This document shows, one piece after another, positions 19,982-28,858 of a DNA stretch of 64,000 nucleotides (its first letter is position 1; every line of letters begins with the position of its first letter). A program made the translations under genes and the position numbers. The notes under the pieces were generated by a model, which worked only from the letters and a program-made list of their open reading frames with translations, did not search any database and was not told where the DNA came from. The stretch comes from Brevundimonas sp. (GTDB taxonomy: Bacteria; Pseudomonadota; Alphaproteobacteria; Caulobacterales; Caulobacteraceae), in NCBI RefSeq assembly GCF_004210735.1, contig NZ_SDZL01000006.1:1-64000 (forward strand), written 5' to 3'.

Positions 19982-21814
19982 ATGAACCTCCGTAACGTCG
20001 CCATCATCGCCCACGTTGACCACGGGAAAACCACCCTGGTCGACCAACTCCTGGCCCAGTCCGGCGTCTTCCGAGCCAATGAGGCGACGACCGAGCGCGC
20101 CATGGACTCCAACGACCAGGAGAAGGAACGGGGCATCACCATCCTGGCCAAATGCACCTCGGTGCTCTGGAACGGTGAAGCCGGCGAGACCCGGATCAAC
20201 ATCATCGACACCCCCGGCCACGCCGACTTCGGCGGCGAGGTCGAGCGGATCCTGGGCATGGTGGACGGCTGCGTCATCCTGGTCGACGCCGAAGAGGGCG
20301 TCATGCCCCAGACCAAATTCGTGCTGACAAAGGCGCTGAAGATGGGCCTGCGCCCCATCCTGTGCATCAACAAGGTGGACCGCGCCCACGCCGACCCGGA
20401 CCGCGTCCACAACGAGACCTTCGACCTGTTCGCCGCCATCGGCGCGACCGACGAGCAGCTGGACTTCCCGCACATCTACGCCTCGGGCCGCAACGGCTGG
20501 GCGACGCTGGACCTGAACCAGCCCAACGACAACCTGGCGCCGCTGTTCGACCTGATCGTGCGCCACGTGCCGCCGCCCGCCGTCCAGGCCAACAAGGACA
20601 AGCCGTTCCGCATGCTGGACGTGCTCATCGAAAGCGATCCGTTCCTGGGCCGCCTGCTGACCGGCCGGATCGAGAGCGGCAAGGCCATCCCCGGCATGGC
20701 CATCCACGCCCTTGACCGCGACGGCAAGGAAATCGAACGCGGCCGCATCACCAAGGTCCTGGCCTTCCGCGGCCTGAAGCGTCAGGCCCTGGACGAGGGT
20801 TCGGAAGCGGGCGACATCGTCGCCATCGCCGGCATGTCCAAGGCGACCGTGGCCGACACCCTTTGCGCCATGGAAGTCACCGAGCCGCTGGACGCCCAGC
20901 CGATCGATCCGCCGACCATCTCGATGACCGTTTCGGTCAACGACAGCCCGCTGGCCGGACGTGAAGGCGACAAGGTCCAGTCGCGCGTAATCCGTGACCG
21001 CCTGCTCAAGGAAGCCGAGGCCAACGTCGCCATCCGCGTGACCACGACCGAAGGCGGCGACGCCTATGAGGTCGCGGGTCGGGGCGAACTGCAACTGGGC
21101 GTGCTGATCGAGAACATGCGCCGCGAAGGCTTCGAGGTTTCGATCTCGCGTCCGCGCGTGGTGTTCCAGGAAGGCGAGAACGGCGAGAAGATGGAGCCCA
21201 TCGAAGACGTCATGATCGACGTCGACGACGAGTTCTCGGGCATCGTCATCGAGAAGCTGTCGGCCCGTAAGGCCGAAATGACCGACATGGGCCCGTCGGG
21301 CGCCGGCAAGACCCGCATCAGCCTGAAGGCGCCGTCGCGCTCGCTGATCGGCTATCAGGGCGAGTTCCTGACCGACACGCGCGGCTCGGGCGTGCTGAAC
21401 CGCGTGTTCAGCCACTACGAAGGCTACAAGGGCGCCATTGCGGGCCGTCTGAAAGGCGTGCTGATCTCGAACTCGGATGGCGACACGGCGGCCTTCGCCC
21501 TGTGGAACCTGGAAGATCGCGGCGTCATGTTCGTCGGCGCCGGCGAAAAGACCTACCAGGGCATGATCATCGGCGAGAACGCGCGCTGGGACGACCTGGA
21601 CGTCAACCCGATCAAGGGCAAGCAACTGACCAACGTCCGCGCCTCGGGCAAGGACGAGGCCGTGCGCCTGACCCCGCCGCGCCAGATGTCGCTGGAACAG
21701 GCCATCGCCTATATCGACGACGACGAACTGGTCGAGGTCACGCCCAAGTCCATCCGCCTGCGCAAGCAGACGCTGAACCCCTCGTTCCGCAAGAAGCGCG
21801 TCCGTCCGGAGTAA
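19982..21814 (+). CDS. typA: Ribosome-associated GTPase TypA/BipA
   Basis: Translational GTPase of the EF-G/LepA group that binds 70S ribosomes and helps growth under stress and cold. Motifs: G1 [10 protein letters not shown] (residues 10-19), G2 ERGITI, G3 [12 protein letters not shown]4 NKVD. The C-terminal domain holds the typical [35 protein letters not shown] and ECTP-equivalent ALWNLEDRG. The ATG at 19982 gives the canonical [16 protein letters not shown] start and 610 residues; a GTG ten codons upstream (19952) is an alternative. An intrinsic terminator follows at 21841. Confidence 0.95.
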   Translation: MNLRNVAIIAHVDHGKTTLVDQLLAQSGVFRANEATTERAMDSNDQEKERGITILAKCTSVLWNGEAGETRINIIDTPGHADFGGEVERILGMVDGCVILVDAEEGVMPQTKFVLTKALKMGLRPILCINKVDRAHADPDRVHNETFDLFAAIGATDEQLDFPHIYASGRNGWATLDLNQPNDNLAPLFDLIVRHVPPPAVQANKDKPFRMLDVLIESDPFLGRLLTGRIESGKAIPGMAIHALDRDGKEIERGRITKVLAFRGLKRQALDEGSEAGDIVAIAGMSKATVADTLCAMEVTEPLDAQPIDPPTISMTVSVNDSPLAGREGDKVQSRVIRDRLLKEAEANVAIRVTTTEGGDAYEVAGRGELQLGVLIENMRREGFEVSISRPRVVFQEGENGEKMEPIEDVMIDVDDEFSGIVIEKLSARKAEMTDMGPSGAGKTRISLKAPSRSLIGYQGEFLTDTRGSGVLNRVFSHYEGYKGAIAGRLKGVLISNSDGDTAAFALWNLEDRGVMFVGAGEKTYQGMIIGENARWDDLDVNPIKGKQLTNVRASGKDEAVRLTPPRQMSLEQAIAYIDDDELVEVTPKSIRLRKQTLNPSFRKKRVRPE

Positions 21815-21840
21815 GGGTTTCAACCTGACGAAATGAAGAA

Positions 21841-21869
21841 GGCGATCCGCGAGGGTCGCCTTTCTTTTT
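21841..21869 (+). terminator. Intrinsic terminator of typA
   Basis: Stem GGCGATCC/GGGTCGCC with one G-T wobble, a 4-base loop, then TTTCTTTTT. It lies 27 bp after the typA stop and before the 3' end of the convergent MprF-like gene. Confidence 0.85.
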
Positions 21870-21900
21870 GGCTGCTTTCACATTTGACCTGGCTTCGCCC

Positions 21901-23598
21901 TTACCTTCTCAGTCCCAGCAGCCCTGCCCAACCGCCGCTGGTCAGCAGGGCGACATCCAGCAGGGCGAGGGCCAGCGGCGTGGTGGCGGGCGCGGCGATG
22001 AAGGTCGGGCGCCAGTCGGGGCTGAACTTGGCCTTGTAGGCGCGCAGGCCCGAAAAGCCGTACAGCGCGCCGCCTTCGTCAAACACCAGGGCGCCCACCC
22101 GCGCGAAGATGGGGGCCATTCGCCGGTTCTCCAACCCCGCCAGCGGGGCGGCGCCAAGGCCGAGCACGCGGAAGCCCTGATCGCGCGCCCATTCCATGAC
22201 CCTGACGAACAGATAGTCCATCACCCCCGGCGGCGCGTCGAGGCGATGCCGCATGAGGTCGACCTCCAGTTCATCCCCGGCGACCAGAAGATTGGCGAAG
22301 GCGACGATCCGCCCCTCGACTCGCACGACCGCCAGCGGACCCTGATCCAGATGGTCCGGATCGAACCAGCCCATGGAAAAGGTCTTCTCCGCCCCTTGAT
22401 GGGCCCGCAGCCATAGGTCGGAGACCGTCTTCAGCGCGTCGATGTTTGCGGCAGCGGACCCGGGCGGCATGACTTCGAACGTCGCGCCTTCGCGTTCGGC
22501 GCGGCTGACGGCGGTGCGCAAATTCTGGCGGGAACGGCCGGACAGGGTGAAGGCGCCCAGAGGAACCACGGCGGATTCGCCCACCTTGCGGACCGCCAGA
22601 CCCATGGTGGCCAGATCGCCCAGCAGCCCCTCGCCCACGCTGTAGAAGACGGCGGCGGCGCCGTAGCTGTCGGCCGTTTCGGCGAAGCTCCAGAGCAGTT
22701 CGCGACGCTCGCTCTTCAAGCCGACAGGCTCGCCGAGGGCGATCCAGCGTCGGCCTCGCACGCGATAGGCGATGAAGCTGCGCCCGGACGGGCTGAACAT
22801 CAGCGCCTTGTCGCCCAGCAGCCCCAGCCAAGCCCCCGGAGAGGCCCTGTCGGCGGACACCAAGGCGGCGCGGGCGCGCGCCAACTCGACCGGACCGGCC
22901 GGGCCGTGACTTCTGGCCCCCGGCGCCGTCAGCAGCGACCAGCCCGCCGCCAGCAGGGTCAGCACCGCCAGCCCGCCTGCCGCGCGCAGGAAGCCCGACA
23001 CCTGCCGGTCCGTGACCAGCCGCCACCACAGGTCGTCGGTATAGGCCACGTCGCGATAGGCGAAGAACCCCAGCCACAGCAGGGCGACCACGGCCGCCAG
23101 CAACACCAGCAGCCAGCCCGGCCGCAGCGGCTCCAGCAGACGCGAACGGCGGATGAAGGCGCCCCGGCACGGCGCCAGCAGCACGGCCACGGCCGTCAGC
23201 TCCAGCGCCTCTTCCCAGTCCAGCCCCTTCAGCAACGAGAAGACCGCCCCGCCCATCAGCACCGCCAGCGCCGCCCAATATGCCCCTCGCCGCCGGCGCC
23301 ACAGTCCGGCCGCCAGCACCAGCAGAACAAACCCCGTCACGCTGGCGGCGAAATGCGACAGGTCGATCAGCAGCGGCGGCGCCCACCTGCCCAGCGCCGT
23401 CAGCCGCCCCACGAAGGCCGGCGTCATGGCCGAGATCAGCACCAGAGCGCCCGCGACAAAGGTGGCCACGGCGAACACCTGCGGCGTCAGTTCATAGGCC
23501 AGGCCGCCCAGACGCCGGGCCACGCGCCGTCCGCCATCAATGGCAGCCTTGCTTTGATTGGGGCGGGCTTCGGTCAAATGCGGCTCTGACGGGGTCAT
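21901..23598 (-). CDS. MprF-like phosphatidylglycerol lysyltransferase-domain protein
   Basis: A 565-residue membrane protein. The C-terminal half (about 250-545) is the GNAT-like synthase domain of MprF/LysX proteins (DUF2156), with FIAYRVRGRRWIALGEPVG, the pattern DLMRHRLDAPPGVMDYLFV, LGLGAAPLAGL and YGFSGLRAYKAKFSPDW. Known members transfer lysine or alanine from aminoacyl-tRNA to phosphatidylglycerol, making the membrane less negative. The N-terminal half shows only about six membrane helices, fewer than the full flippase domain of MprF, so this version may lack the flippase part. Which amino acid it uses cannot be told. It is transcribed convergently to typA. Confidence 0.8.
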   Translation of the reverse strand: MTPSEPHLTEARPNQSKAAIDGGRRVARRLGGLAYELTPQVFAVATFVAGALVLISAMTPAFVGRLTALGRWAPPLLIDLSHFAASVTGFVLLVLAAGLWRRRRGAYWAALAVLMGGAVFSLLKGLDWEEALELTAVAVLLAPCRGAFIRRSRLLEPLRPGWLLVLLAAVVALLWLGFFAYRDVAYTDDLWWRLVTDRQVSGFLRAAGGLAVLTLLAAGWSLLTAPGARSHGPAGPVELARARAALVSADRASPGAWLGLLGDKALMFSPSGRSFIAYRVRGRRWIALGEPVGLKSERRELLWSFAETADSYGAAAVFYSVGEGLLGDLATMGLAVRKVGESAVVPLGAFTLSGRSRQNLRTAVSRAEREGATFEVMPPGSAAANIDALKTVSDLWLRAHQGAEKTFSMGWFDPDHLDQGPLAVVRVEGRIVAFANLLVAGDELEVDLMRHRLDAPPGVMDYLFVRVMEWARDQGFRVLGLGAAPLAGLENRRMAPIFARVGALVFDEGGALYGFSGLRAYKAKFSPDWRPTFIAAPATTPLALALLDVALLTSGGWAGLLGLRR

Positions 23599-23680
23599 TT
23601 CGGGGCGGGTGAAACAATGCCTTACGCAGCGTGTTCTTCACAACTGCGGGCGCAGGGACCCGTATAGCTAAGGCAATTCG

Positions 23681-24250
23681 ATGATCCGCAAGACCACTCT
23701 TCTGGCTGGCGTCGCCGGCGCGCTGCTGATGACCGCCCCCGCCTTCGCCCAGGACACGCCTCCGGCGAGCGAAACCGCCCCGGCCGAAGCCCAGGCGACC
23801 CCCGCCGCCCCGCAACGCCTCGAACTGCAACCCGGCGCGACCGTGCGCGGGACCGACGGCGAACTGGGCAAGCTGGAAGGCGCGCGTCGCAACGATGCGG
23901 GTCAGCAGGAGCTGACGGTGCGCGGGGCCGATGGCCAGCTGCGCGCTGTTCCTCTTGCCGGCCTGAAGCAGGAAGGCGCGGATGTCGTGGTCGGCTGGAC
24001 CACGGCCGAATATCAGGCGGCCCCGGCGATCACCGGCGAAGCCGCCGCCCCCGCGACGCCCGCGGCTCCGACTGCGCCGGCTGCCCCCGCTGCCCCGACC
24101 ATGCCGGCGGATCCTTCGGTCCCCGCGGCCCCGGCTGAGCCGTCCGAAGCAGCGACCCCGCCGGCCCCGAGCGAAGCCGTTCCGCCCGCCGAACCGGCGG
24201 ACCCGGTCACCGAGCCGACCGAGACAGAGACTGAATCCGAGCCTCAGTAA
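23681..24250 (+). CDS. Exported protein with PRC-barrel-like core and Ala/Pro tail
   Basis: A 189-residue protein with a signal peptide (cleavage near AFAQ, residue 23), a middle domain of about 60 residues containing ATVRGTDGELGKLEG and DVVVGWTTAEYQAAP, and a low-complexity C-terminal tail of about 75 residues rich in Ala, Pro and Glu. The middle domain resembles the exported protein encoded next (24328-24852), including the shared GW..A.(Y/F).AAP ending. The PRC-barrel comparison is a fold guess. It ends in a strong intrinsic terminator. Confidence 0.7.
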   Translation: MIRKTTLLAGVAGALLMTAPAFAQDTPPASETAPAEAQATPAAPQRLELQPGATVRGTDGELGKLEGARRNDAGQQELTVRGADGQLRAVPLAGLKQEGADVVVGWTTAEYQAAPAITGEAAAPATPAAPTAPAAPAAPTMPADPSVPAAPAEPSEAATPPAPSEAVPPAEPADPVTEPTETETESEPQ

Positions 24251-24270
24251 GGGCCATGAAGTCCAGGAAA

Positions 24271-24296
24271 GGGCGTCCCGTCGGGGCGCCCTTTTT
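24271..24296 (+). terminator. Intrinsic terminator
   Basis: Stem GGGCGTCCC/GGGGCGCCC (24271-24279 with 24283-24291; one wobble), loop GTC, followed by TTTTT. It separates the two related exported-protein genes, so each is a separate transcript or differently expressed. Confidence 0.9.
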
Positions 24297-24327
24297 CTTA
24301 CTGCCAACGAAATCAGGGAGTGAAAAC

Positions 24328-24852
24328 ATGAAATCATCCATCCTCGTCATCGCCGCCGTGGCCTGCGCGACGGCCCTGCCCGCATCGGCCCAGGTGCTGG
24401 GCGGCAATGTCGGCGTCGGCGCCGCCGCCCAGGTCGGCGTCCCGGCGACCCAGCCGCTGACCGGCGCCGTCGGCCAGACCATCGGCGACGCCGGCCAGAC
24501 CGCGCGCGACACCACCACCGACGTCGGCGCGACCACACGCGACGCCGTCGATGCGACCCTGAACGCCCAGGTCACGACGTCGGGCGACGCTTCGGTCCGG
24601 ACCGAGCCGGGGCAGGCGTCCGCCGACCTCGACGTCTCGGCCGGGGCCATGGTCCACGGCGCCGACGGCGCGATGCTGGGCACGCTGGTGGGAACCACGC
24701 GCGACACGGCCGGACGTATCCAGGGCTTCGCCGTCCGCTCGGCCGACGGGGCGGTGAAGACGGTTCCCGCCACCGGCGCCCAGGTCCAGGGCGACGTGCT
24801 GGTCACCGGGTGGAGCGAGGCCCAGTTCAAGGCTGCGCCTGCCGCTGACTGA
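24328..24852 (+). CDS. Exported protein related to its upstream neighbour
   Basis: A 174-residue protein with a signal peptide (cleavage near ASAQ, residue 22). Residues about 55-95 are rich in Asp, Thr and Ala (GDAGQTARDTTTDVGATTRD), and the C-terminal domain has AMVHGADGAMLGTLVG, GFAVRSADGAVKTVP and LVTGWSEAQFKAAP. That last domain matches the core of the preceding gene's product, indicating an old duplication. Function unknown; a surface or periplasmic role is inferred. The ATG at 24328 follows a GGGAG ribosome-binding site; an upstream in-frame ATG at 24256 would read through the terminator. Confidence 0.72.
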   Translation: MKSSILVIAAVACATALPASAQVLGGNVGVGAAAQVGVPATQPLTGAVGQTIGDAGQTARDTTTDVGATTRDAVDATLNAQVTTSGDASVRTEPGQASADLDVSAGAMVHGADGAMLGTLVGTTRDTAGRIQGFAVRSADGAVKTVPATGAQVQGDVLVTGWSEAQFKAAPAAD

Positions 24853-24874
24853 TCACCCGACCGGCAAAAAGAAA

Positions 24875-24901
24875 GGGCGGCCCGTGGGGGCCGCCCTTTT
24901 T
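24875..24901. terminator. Bidirectional intrinsic terminator
   Basis: Perfect 9-bp stem GGGCGGCCC/GGGCCGCCC (24875-24883 with 24888-24896), with T-tract on the right and A-rich tract AAAAAGAAA on the left. It serves the exported-protein gene on the plus strand and glsB on the minus strand. Confidence 0.9.
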
Positions 24902-24920
24902 CGGTGGCTGAAGCGCCGCC

Positions 24921-25160
24921 TCAGCGACGCTTCACCAGACCCAGCAGGAACAGCAGGATCACGGCGCCGATGACGGCGACGATGGTCGATCCGATCCAGC
25001 CACCCCACGTAATGCCCATGGCGTTGGCCAGGAAGCCGCCGATCAGGGCGCCGATGACGCCGACGATCAGGTTGGTGATCAGGCCGTGGTTGCGGCCCAT
25101 GATCTGTTCGGCGATCCAGCCGGCCAGAATACCGATGATGATCCAGGCGATAATGCCCAT
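24921..25160 (-). CDS. GlsB/YeaQ/YmgE family stress-response membrane protein
   Basis: A 79-residue inner-membrane protein of the transglycosylase-associated protein family, which is often induced by stress. It has three hydrophobic segments and the family pattern IIAWIIIGILAGWIAEQIMG, then NLIVGVIGALIGGFLAN, ending in the basic LGLVKRR. The role in the cell is not well established for the family. It is divergent from the XRE regulator gene across a 167-bp gap; whether that regulator controls it is unknown. Confidence 0.93.
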   Translation of the reverse strand: MGIIAWIIIGILAGWIAEQIMGRNHGLITNLIVGVIGALIGGFLANAMGITWGGWIGSTIVAVIGAVILLFLLGLVKRR

Positions 25161-25327
25161 GGTTTGTCTCCTCCAGAAAGCTCAGCTCTTCCCAACAATG
25201 CGCCACCAGCGCTGCGGTTGCGTAGCTGCAAGGCTGGACGTTTCGTCTGGCAGGCGAGCGCGGCACGACGCTTGCCGCGTGACGGGCGAGCCGTCCCGCT
25301 TCGGGACGCCTTTTGGGGAATGGGGCC

Positions 25328-25708
25328 ATGGCCACCGACATCGACCTTCACCTGGGACGTCGCCTGCGTCGTCGTCGTCGTCTGCTGGGTCTGACCCAGC
25401 AACAGCTGGCCGTTCAGGTCGGCATCCGCTTCCAGCAGATCCAGAAGTACGAGTGCGGCGCCAACCGCATCTCGGCCGCCCGCCTGTGGCAACTGGCCGA
25501 GGCGCTGGAGACGCCCGTCAGCTATTTCTATGACGGTCTGGCCGAAGCGATCGAGCGCAAGGAGAGCGCCAACAGCGGCGGCGAGATGTTTTCCCGCAAG
25601 GAAACCCTCGACCTGATCCAGGCCTATTACCAGCTGGGCGAGCGGCCGCGCCGGCGCCTGCTGGACCTGGCCAAGTCGCTGCACACGGACGGCGAGGTCG
25701 CGGCCTGA
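25328..25708 (+). CDS. XRE family helix-turn-helix transcriptional regulator
   Basis: A 126-residue DNA-binding protein. The Cro/C1-type HTH spans about residues 10-64, with LTQQQLAVQVGIRFQQIQKY as the helix-turn-helix and NRISAARLWQLAEAL following. The N-terminus is strongly basic (RRLRRRRR). The C-terminal ~60 residues have a helical dimerisation-like region (TLDLIQAYYQLGERPRRRLLD). The ATG at 25328 was preferred to an in-frame TTG at 25313. A 7-bp hairpin, CGTCCCG/CGGGACG, lies about 20 bp before the start. Such regulators are widespread in alphaproteobacteria; targets are unknown. Confidence 0.88.
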   Translation: MATDIDLHLGRRLRRRRRLLGLTQQQLAVQVGIRFQQIQKYECGANRISAARLWQLAEALETPVSYFYDGLAEAIERKESANSGGEMFSRKETLDLIQAYYQLGERPRRRLLDLAKSLHTDGEVAA

Positions 25709-25754
25709 CCGCTCAAGGGTGACTTGGGGGCGGCGCTTGCTGTAAGCCGCCCGC

Positions 25755-26540
25755 ATGACCGAGCATGAAGCCTTCGCCGTCGAGCTGGCCCATGAAGCCG
25801 CGCGCGTGACCCTGCCCTTCTTCCGCGGCGTCAATGCGGAAGAGAACAAGGCCGGGCCCGGCGCCTTCGATCCGGTGACCGAGGCGGACCGCGCGGCCGA
25901 GGCGGCGATCCGCAAACGCATCGCCGAACGCTTCCCCGATCACGGCGTGGTGGGCGAGGAATACGGCGAGGACCGGCCCGACGCCGAACATGTCTGGGTG
26001 CTGGACCCCATCGACGGCACCCGCGCCTTCATCGCCGGCCTGCCGCTGTGGACCACGCTGATCGCCCTGCGCGTCGCGGGGCGGCCGCAGACCGGCGTGA
26101 TCGCGCAGCCGTATCTGGACGAGATCTTTCTGGGCGGCCCGTCCGGCGCGCGCTTGCTGAAGGCCGGCGCCGAGACGCCGCTGAAGACCCGCGCCTGTCC
26201 CGATCTGACGGCGGCGATCATCTCGACCACCGATCCCGACATCTTCAACGGCGCCGAACTGGGCGCCTGGACCCAGGTGCGGGCCGCCGCGCGCCTGGCC
26301 CGCCTGGGCTGCGACGCCTATGCCTACGCCATGCTGGCGGCCGGACGGATCGACCTGGTGGCCGAAACCAGCCTGAAGCCGTGGGACTGGTCGGCGCTGG
26401 TCCCGGTGATCGAGGCGGCGGGCGGCGAAGTCACCAACTGGCGCGGCGAGGCGCCGGACGACACCGGCCAGATTCTGGCCGTCGGCGACGCCCGCCTGCG
26501 CCCCGAGGCGCTGGTGGCCCTGAAGCGGGCGGCGCTCTAG
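25755..26540 (+). CDS. hisN: Inositol-monophosphatase family protein, likely histidinol-phosphatase HisN
   Basis: Mg-dependent, Li-sensitive-type sugar phosphatase. Metal-binding motifs: VVGEEYGED near residue 63, LDPIDGTRAFIAG near residue 83, and KPWDWSALVPVIEAAGG near residue 210. DPIDGTRAF and the closing pattern fit the HisN branch that dephosphorylates histidinol phosphate in histidine biosynthesis in actinobacteria and alphaproteobacteria, but other substrates (inositol phosphate, 3'-phosphoadenosine) cannot be excluded. 261 residues is normal. It ends just before a family B palindrome. Confidence 0.82.
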   Translation: MTEHEAFAVELAHEAARVTLPFFRGVNAEENKAGPGAFDPVTEADRAAEAAIRKRIAERFPDHGVVGEEYGEDRPDAEHVWVLDPIDGTRAFIAGLPLWTTLIALRVAGRPQTGVIAQPYLDEIFLGGPSGARLLKAGAETPLKTRACPDLTAAIISTTDPDIFNGAELGAWTQVRAAARLARLGCDAYAYAMLAAGRIDLVAETSLKPWDWSALVPVIEAAGGEVTNWRGEAPDDTGQILAVGDARLRPEALVALKRAAL

Positions 26541-26692
26541 CCCTTCTCCCCTTGGGGGAGAAGGTGGCTTGCGGAGCAAGACGGATGAGGGGGCGGTCAG
26601 CCTCACCCTCGCCCTGAACCCGTCTGCCTGCCGACACAGCCCCCTCATCCGAGCGCCTTACAGCGCCCACCTTCTCCCCCGAGGGGAGAAGG
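26541..26692. repeat. Intergenic palindromic element, family B, copy 1
   Basis: About 150 bp with terminal arms CCTTCTCCCCTTGGGGGAG and its inverted partner, and inner arms GACGGATGAGGGGG / CCCCCTCATCCGAGCG. The same element recurs at 41130-41275 in the same orientation. It sits between two convergent genes and could form a large hairpin ending both transcripts. Confidence 0.85.
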
Positions 26693-26693
26693 A

Positions 26694-27857
26694 TCAGGAG
26701 GCCTTGGTCTCTCCGGGCGGCGGCAGCAGGGCGAAGGGATCATCTTCCATCGACACCGCCGCCGCGTCTGGCGTGGCGAAAACCGCGTCAAAGGCGTTGG
26801 TGGGCGCGGGGGTGGGCGCAGGCGCGACCTCGACCGGCGCGGGCGGTTCGACCGGCGCCAGCGGCGACAGGTCCTCGGTCGGCGAGACATAGTCGGCCAA
26901 GGCCTCGAACTCGCGCAGGAAGTCGGCGCGCAATTCGTCCGTCTCCATGATGATCTCGTGCTTCGCGCCCGAAACCTCGACATAGCGGCCGCGCGGCAGG
27001 CGTTTGGCCGCCCATTTGCTGGTCTGTTTCCAGACCCGGTCGTCGTCGGCGGACTGGATCACCGTGGTGGGGATCCTGACCGATTTCAGCGCCTTGGGCT
27101 TGAGCGCCCGCTCGCCCGCGTCCAGCGCGAAGGCCAGCCAGCCCCACGTCGGGCCGCCGATGGCCAGGTGCGGACAGGCGTAAAGCTGCTGCCGCCACAT
27201 CTCGTAGCGGCTGGCGTCGGACGTCAGGGCGTCCTTGTCGAAGGTGTGGTCGAAGGGATCGTCCGGGTCGTCCAGCACATAGTCGCCCGCCTTGCCGTGG
27301 CGCAGGTTCCAGCGGACCGCCAGCTTGACCGACCACATCGATCGCTTGCCGGTGCGGATGCGCAGCATCGGGCTGGACAGCAGGGCGCCCGAGAACCGGT
27401 CCTCGCCGGCTTCCAGCGACAGCAGGTTCAGGGTCGCGCCCATGGAGTGGCCGATCATGACCCAGGGCCGGGGCGCGCGTGTCTCGAACGCGTCCAGCAG
27501 CCGGGCGTAGTCGTCCAGGAATTCCTCGACCGCACGGGCGTGCCCCTTCAGCCGGTCGGGCAGCAGGCGGGCCGACAGGCCCTGTCCGCGCCAGTCGTGG
27601 GCCAGCACGCACCAGCCGCGCGCCAGCAGATTGCCGACCAGTTCGAAATATTTCTCGATCGGCTCGGTCCGGCCGGGGCTCAGCACCACCGTGCCGCGCG
27701 GCCGCGTCGCCACCAGGGCTGAGGGCGTCCAGAAGGCCGCGCGCAGCCGCAGGCCGCCGGCTCCACGGAACCACTCGCCCTGCCCGCCCGGCGGGGAAGA
27801 GGCCCCGGGAACCCCCATCAGGGGCGCCTGGGCGGCGTAGGCGGCGGCTCGGTTCAC
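26694..27857 (-). CDS. Alpha/beta hydrolase (PldB/monoacylglycerol lipase-like)
   Basis: A 387-residue serine hydrolase of the S33/lysophospholipase group. Motifs: WRGQGLSARL near residue 95, nucleophile elbow GHSMGATLNL near residue 145, catalytic acid likely in SADDDRVW near residue 270, and histidine in SGAKHEI near residue 300. The last ~75 residues form a Pro/Ala-rich tail (PTPAPTNAFDAVF) that is unusual for the family and may be disordered. No signal peptide is clear. Its start overlaps the stop of the upstream methyltransferase-like gene by 4 bp, so they are cotranslated. Confidence 0.85.
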   Translation of the reverse strand: MNRAAAYAAQAPLMGVPGASSPPGGQGEWFRGAGGLRLRAAFWTPSALVATRPRGTVVLSPGRTEPIEKYFELVGNLLARGWCVLAHDWRGQGLSARLLPDRLKGHARAVEEFLDDYARLLDAFETRAPRPWVMIGHSMGATLNLLSLEAGEDRFSGALLSSPMLRIRTGKRSMWSVKLAVRWNLRHGKAGDYVLDDPDDPFDHTFDKDALTSDASRYEMWRQQLYACPHLAIGGPTWGWLAFALDAGERALKPKALKSVRIPTTVIQSADDDRVWKQTSKWAAKRLPRGRYVEVSGAKHEIIMETDELRADFLREFEALADYVSPTEDLSPLAPVEPPAPVEVAPAPTPAPTNAFDAVFATPDAAAVSMEDDPFALLPPPGETKAS

Positions 27858-28771
27858 TCAGGCTTCCTGAATTTCAACGTCATGCGATCGCTCTCTCCGA
27901 TCGCGTCGTATTTGGCGCGGTCGAAGGTCGGGTCGGCCGCCTGACCCGCCGGCGCCGTCAGGCGGGTCGGCGGCAGGGTTTCGACTCCGAACGGATGATC
28001 GCGGTTATCCCTTTCATTCGCGTTGATTTCCGACGCGGCGACGAAAACGAATCCGGCCTCGGCCGCCAACTGTTTGACGAAGGCTTCCTGGACATAGCCG
28101 TTGGCCGCCGCGGGATCCTGATCCTCGTCCGGTTGCAGGCGGTGCTGCTCGACGCCCAGCACGCCGCCGGGACGCAGGGCGGCATAGGCGTCGGCAAAGG
28201 CTTTTTCGGCGATGCCCGCGGCCATCCACGCGTGAATCTGGCGCATGAACAGCACCATATCCAGCGTTCCCGGCGGGGCGATCGGCCCGGTCGTGGCGCC
28301 GAAATTGCCGAACGTCATCTCGCCGTACAGCTTGCGGTTCTCGGCGAAGCGGCGGCGGAAGGCCTCGTTCAGGGCCGTCTGGGCGGGATTGGCGTTCGGG
28401 CCGCTCTCGAAACCGATGGCCAGATAAGCGCCGCCGCCCTCGTTCAGATAGGGGGCCAGGATGTCGGCGTACCAGCCGCTGCCCGGCCAGATCTCGGCCA
28501 CCTTCATACCCGGACGCAGGCCCAGGAAGCGCAGCGTTTCGACCGGGTGGCGATAGGGGTCACGCGCCTTGTCCGCCGCACTGCGCCAGGCGCCCGCCAC
28601 GGCCCAGTCCAGCGAGCCCTTGGGCGGGCCTTCGGGTTCGGGCGGGGCGGCCGGCTCGTCCGCCTTCTTGTCGCGGCCGCAGGCGGCCAGACCCGTGATC
28701 GCGGCCGCCGTCGCGCCCATCAGCACAGTCCGACGCGAGGCGAACGAGAGAAGCGACGAAGAACTACGCAT
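27854..28771 (-). CDS. Exported methyltransferase-like protein (COG4798 type), copy B
   Basis: A 305-residue protein with an N-terminal twin-arginine-like SRRTVLMGATAAAITGLAAC, which ends in a lipobox-like AAC. The remainder has a SAM-dependent methyltransferase-type fold: DPYRHPVETLRFLGLRPGM, EIWPGSGWY, then ALRPGGVLGVEQHR and a C-terminal IGESDRMTLKFRKPE. The canonical glycine motif appears as WPGSGWY. Export is odd for an enzyme using cytosolic SAM. The upstream paralogue (28859-29680) shares the same pattern, and the downstream hydrolase overlaps this gene by 4 bp. Confidence 0.82.
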   Translation of the reverse strand: MRSSSSLLSFASRRTVLMGATAAAITGLAACGRDKKADEPAAPPEPEGPPKGSLDWAVAGAWRSAADKARDPYRHPVETLRFLGLRPGMKVAEIWPGSGWYADILAPYLNEGGGAYLAIGFESGPNANPAQTALNEAFRRRFAENRKLYGEMTFGNFGATTGPIAPPGTLDMVLFMRQIHAWMAAGIAEKAFADAYAALRPGGVLGVEQHRLQPDEDQDPAAANGYVQEAFVKQLAAEAGFVFVAASEINANERDNRDHPFGVETLPPTRLTAPAGQAADPTFDRAKYDAIGESDRMTLKFRKPE

Positions 28772-28858
28772 GCACGGCCCCCGGGAAGCATTCGGCGAGC
28801 GGCCCGAACGACTCCAGCGAGGCTGGCTTAACCATGTTCCCCGCAGGCGTCAAAACCC

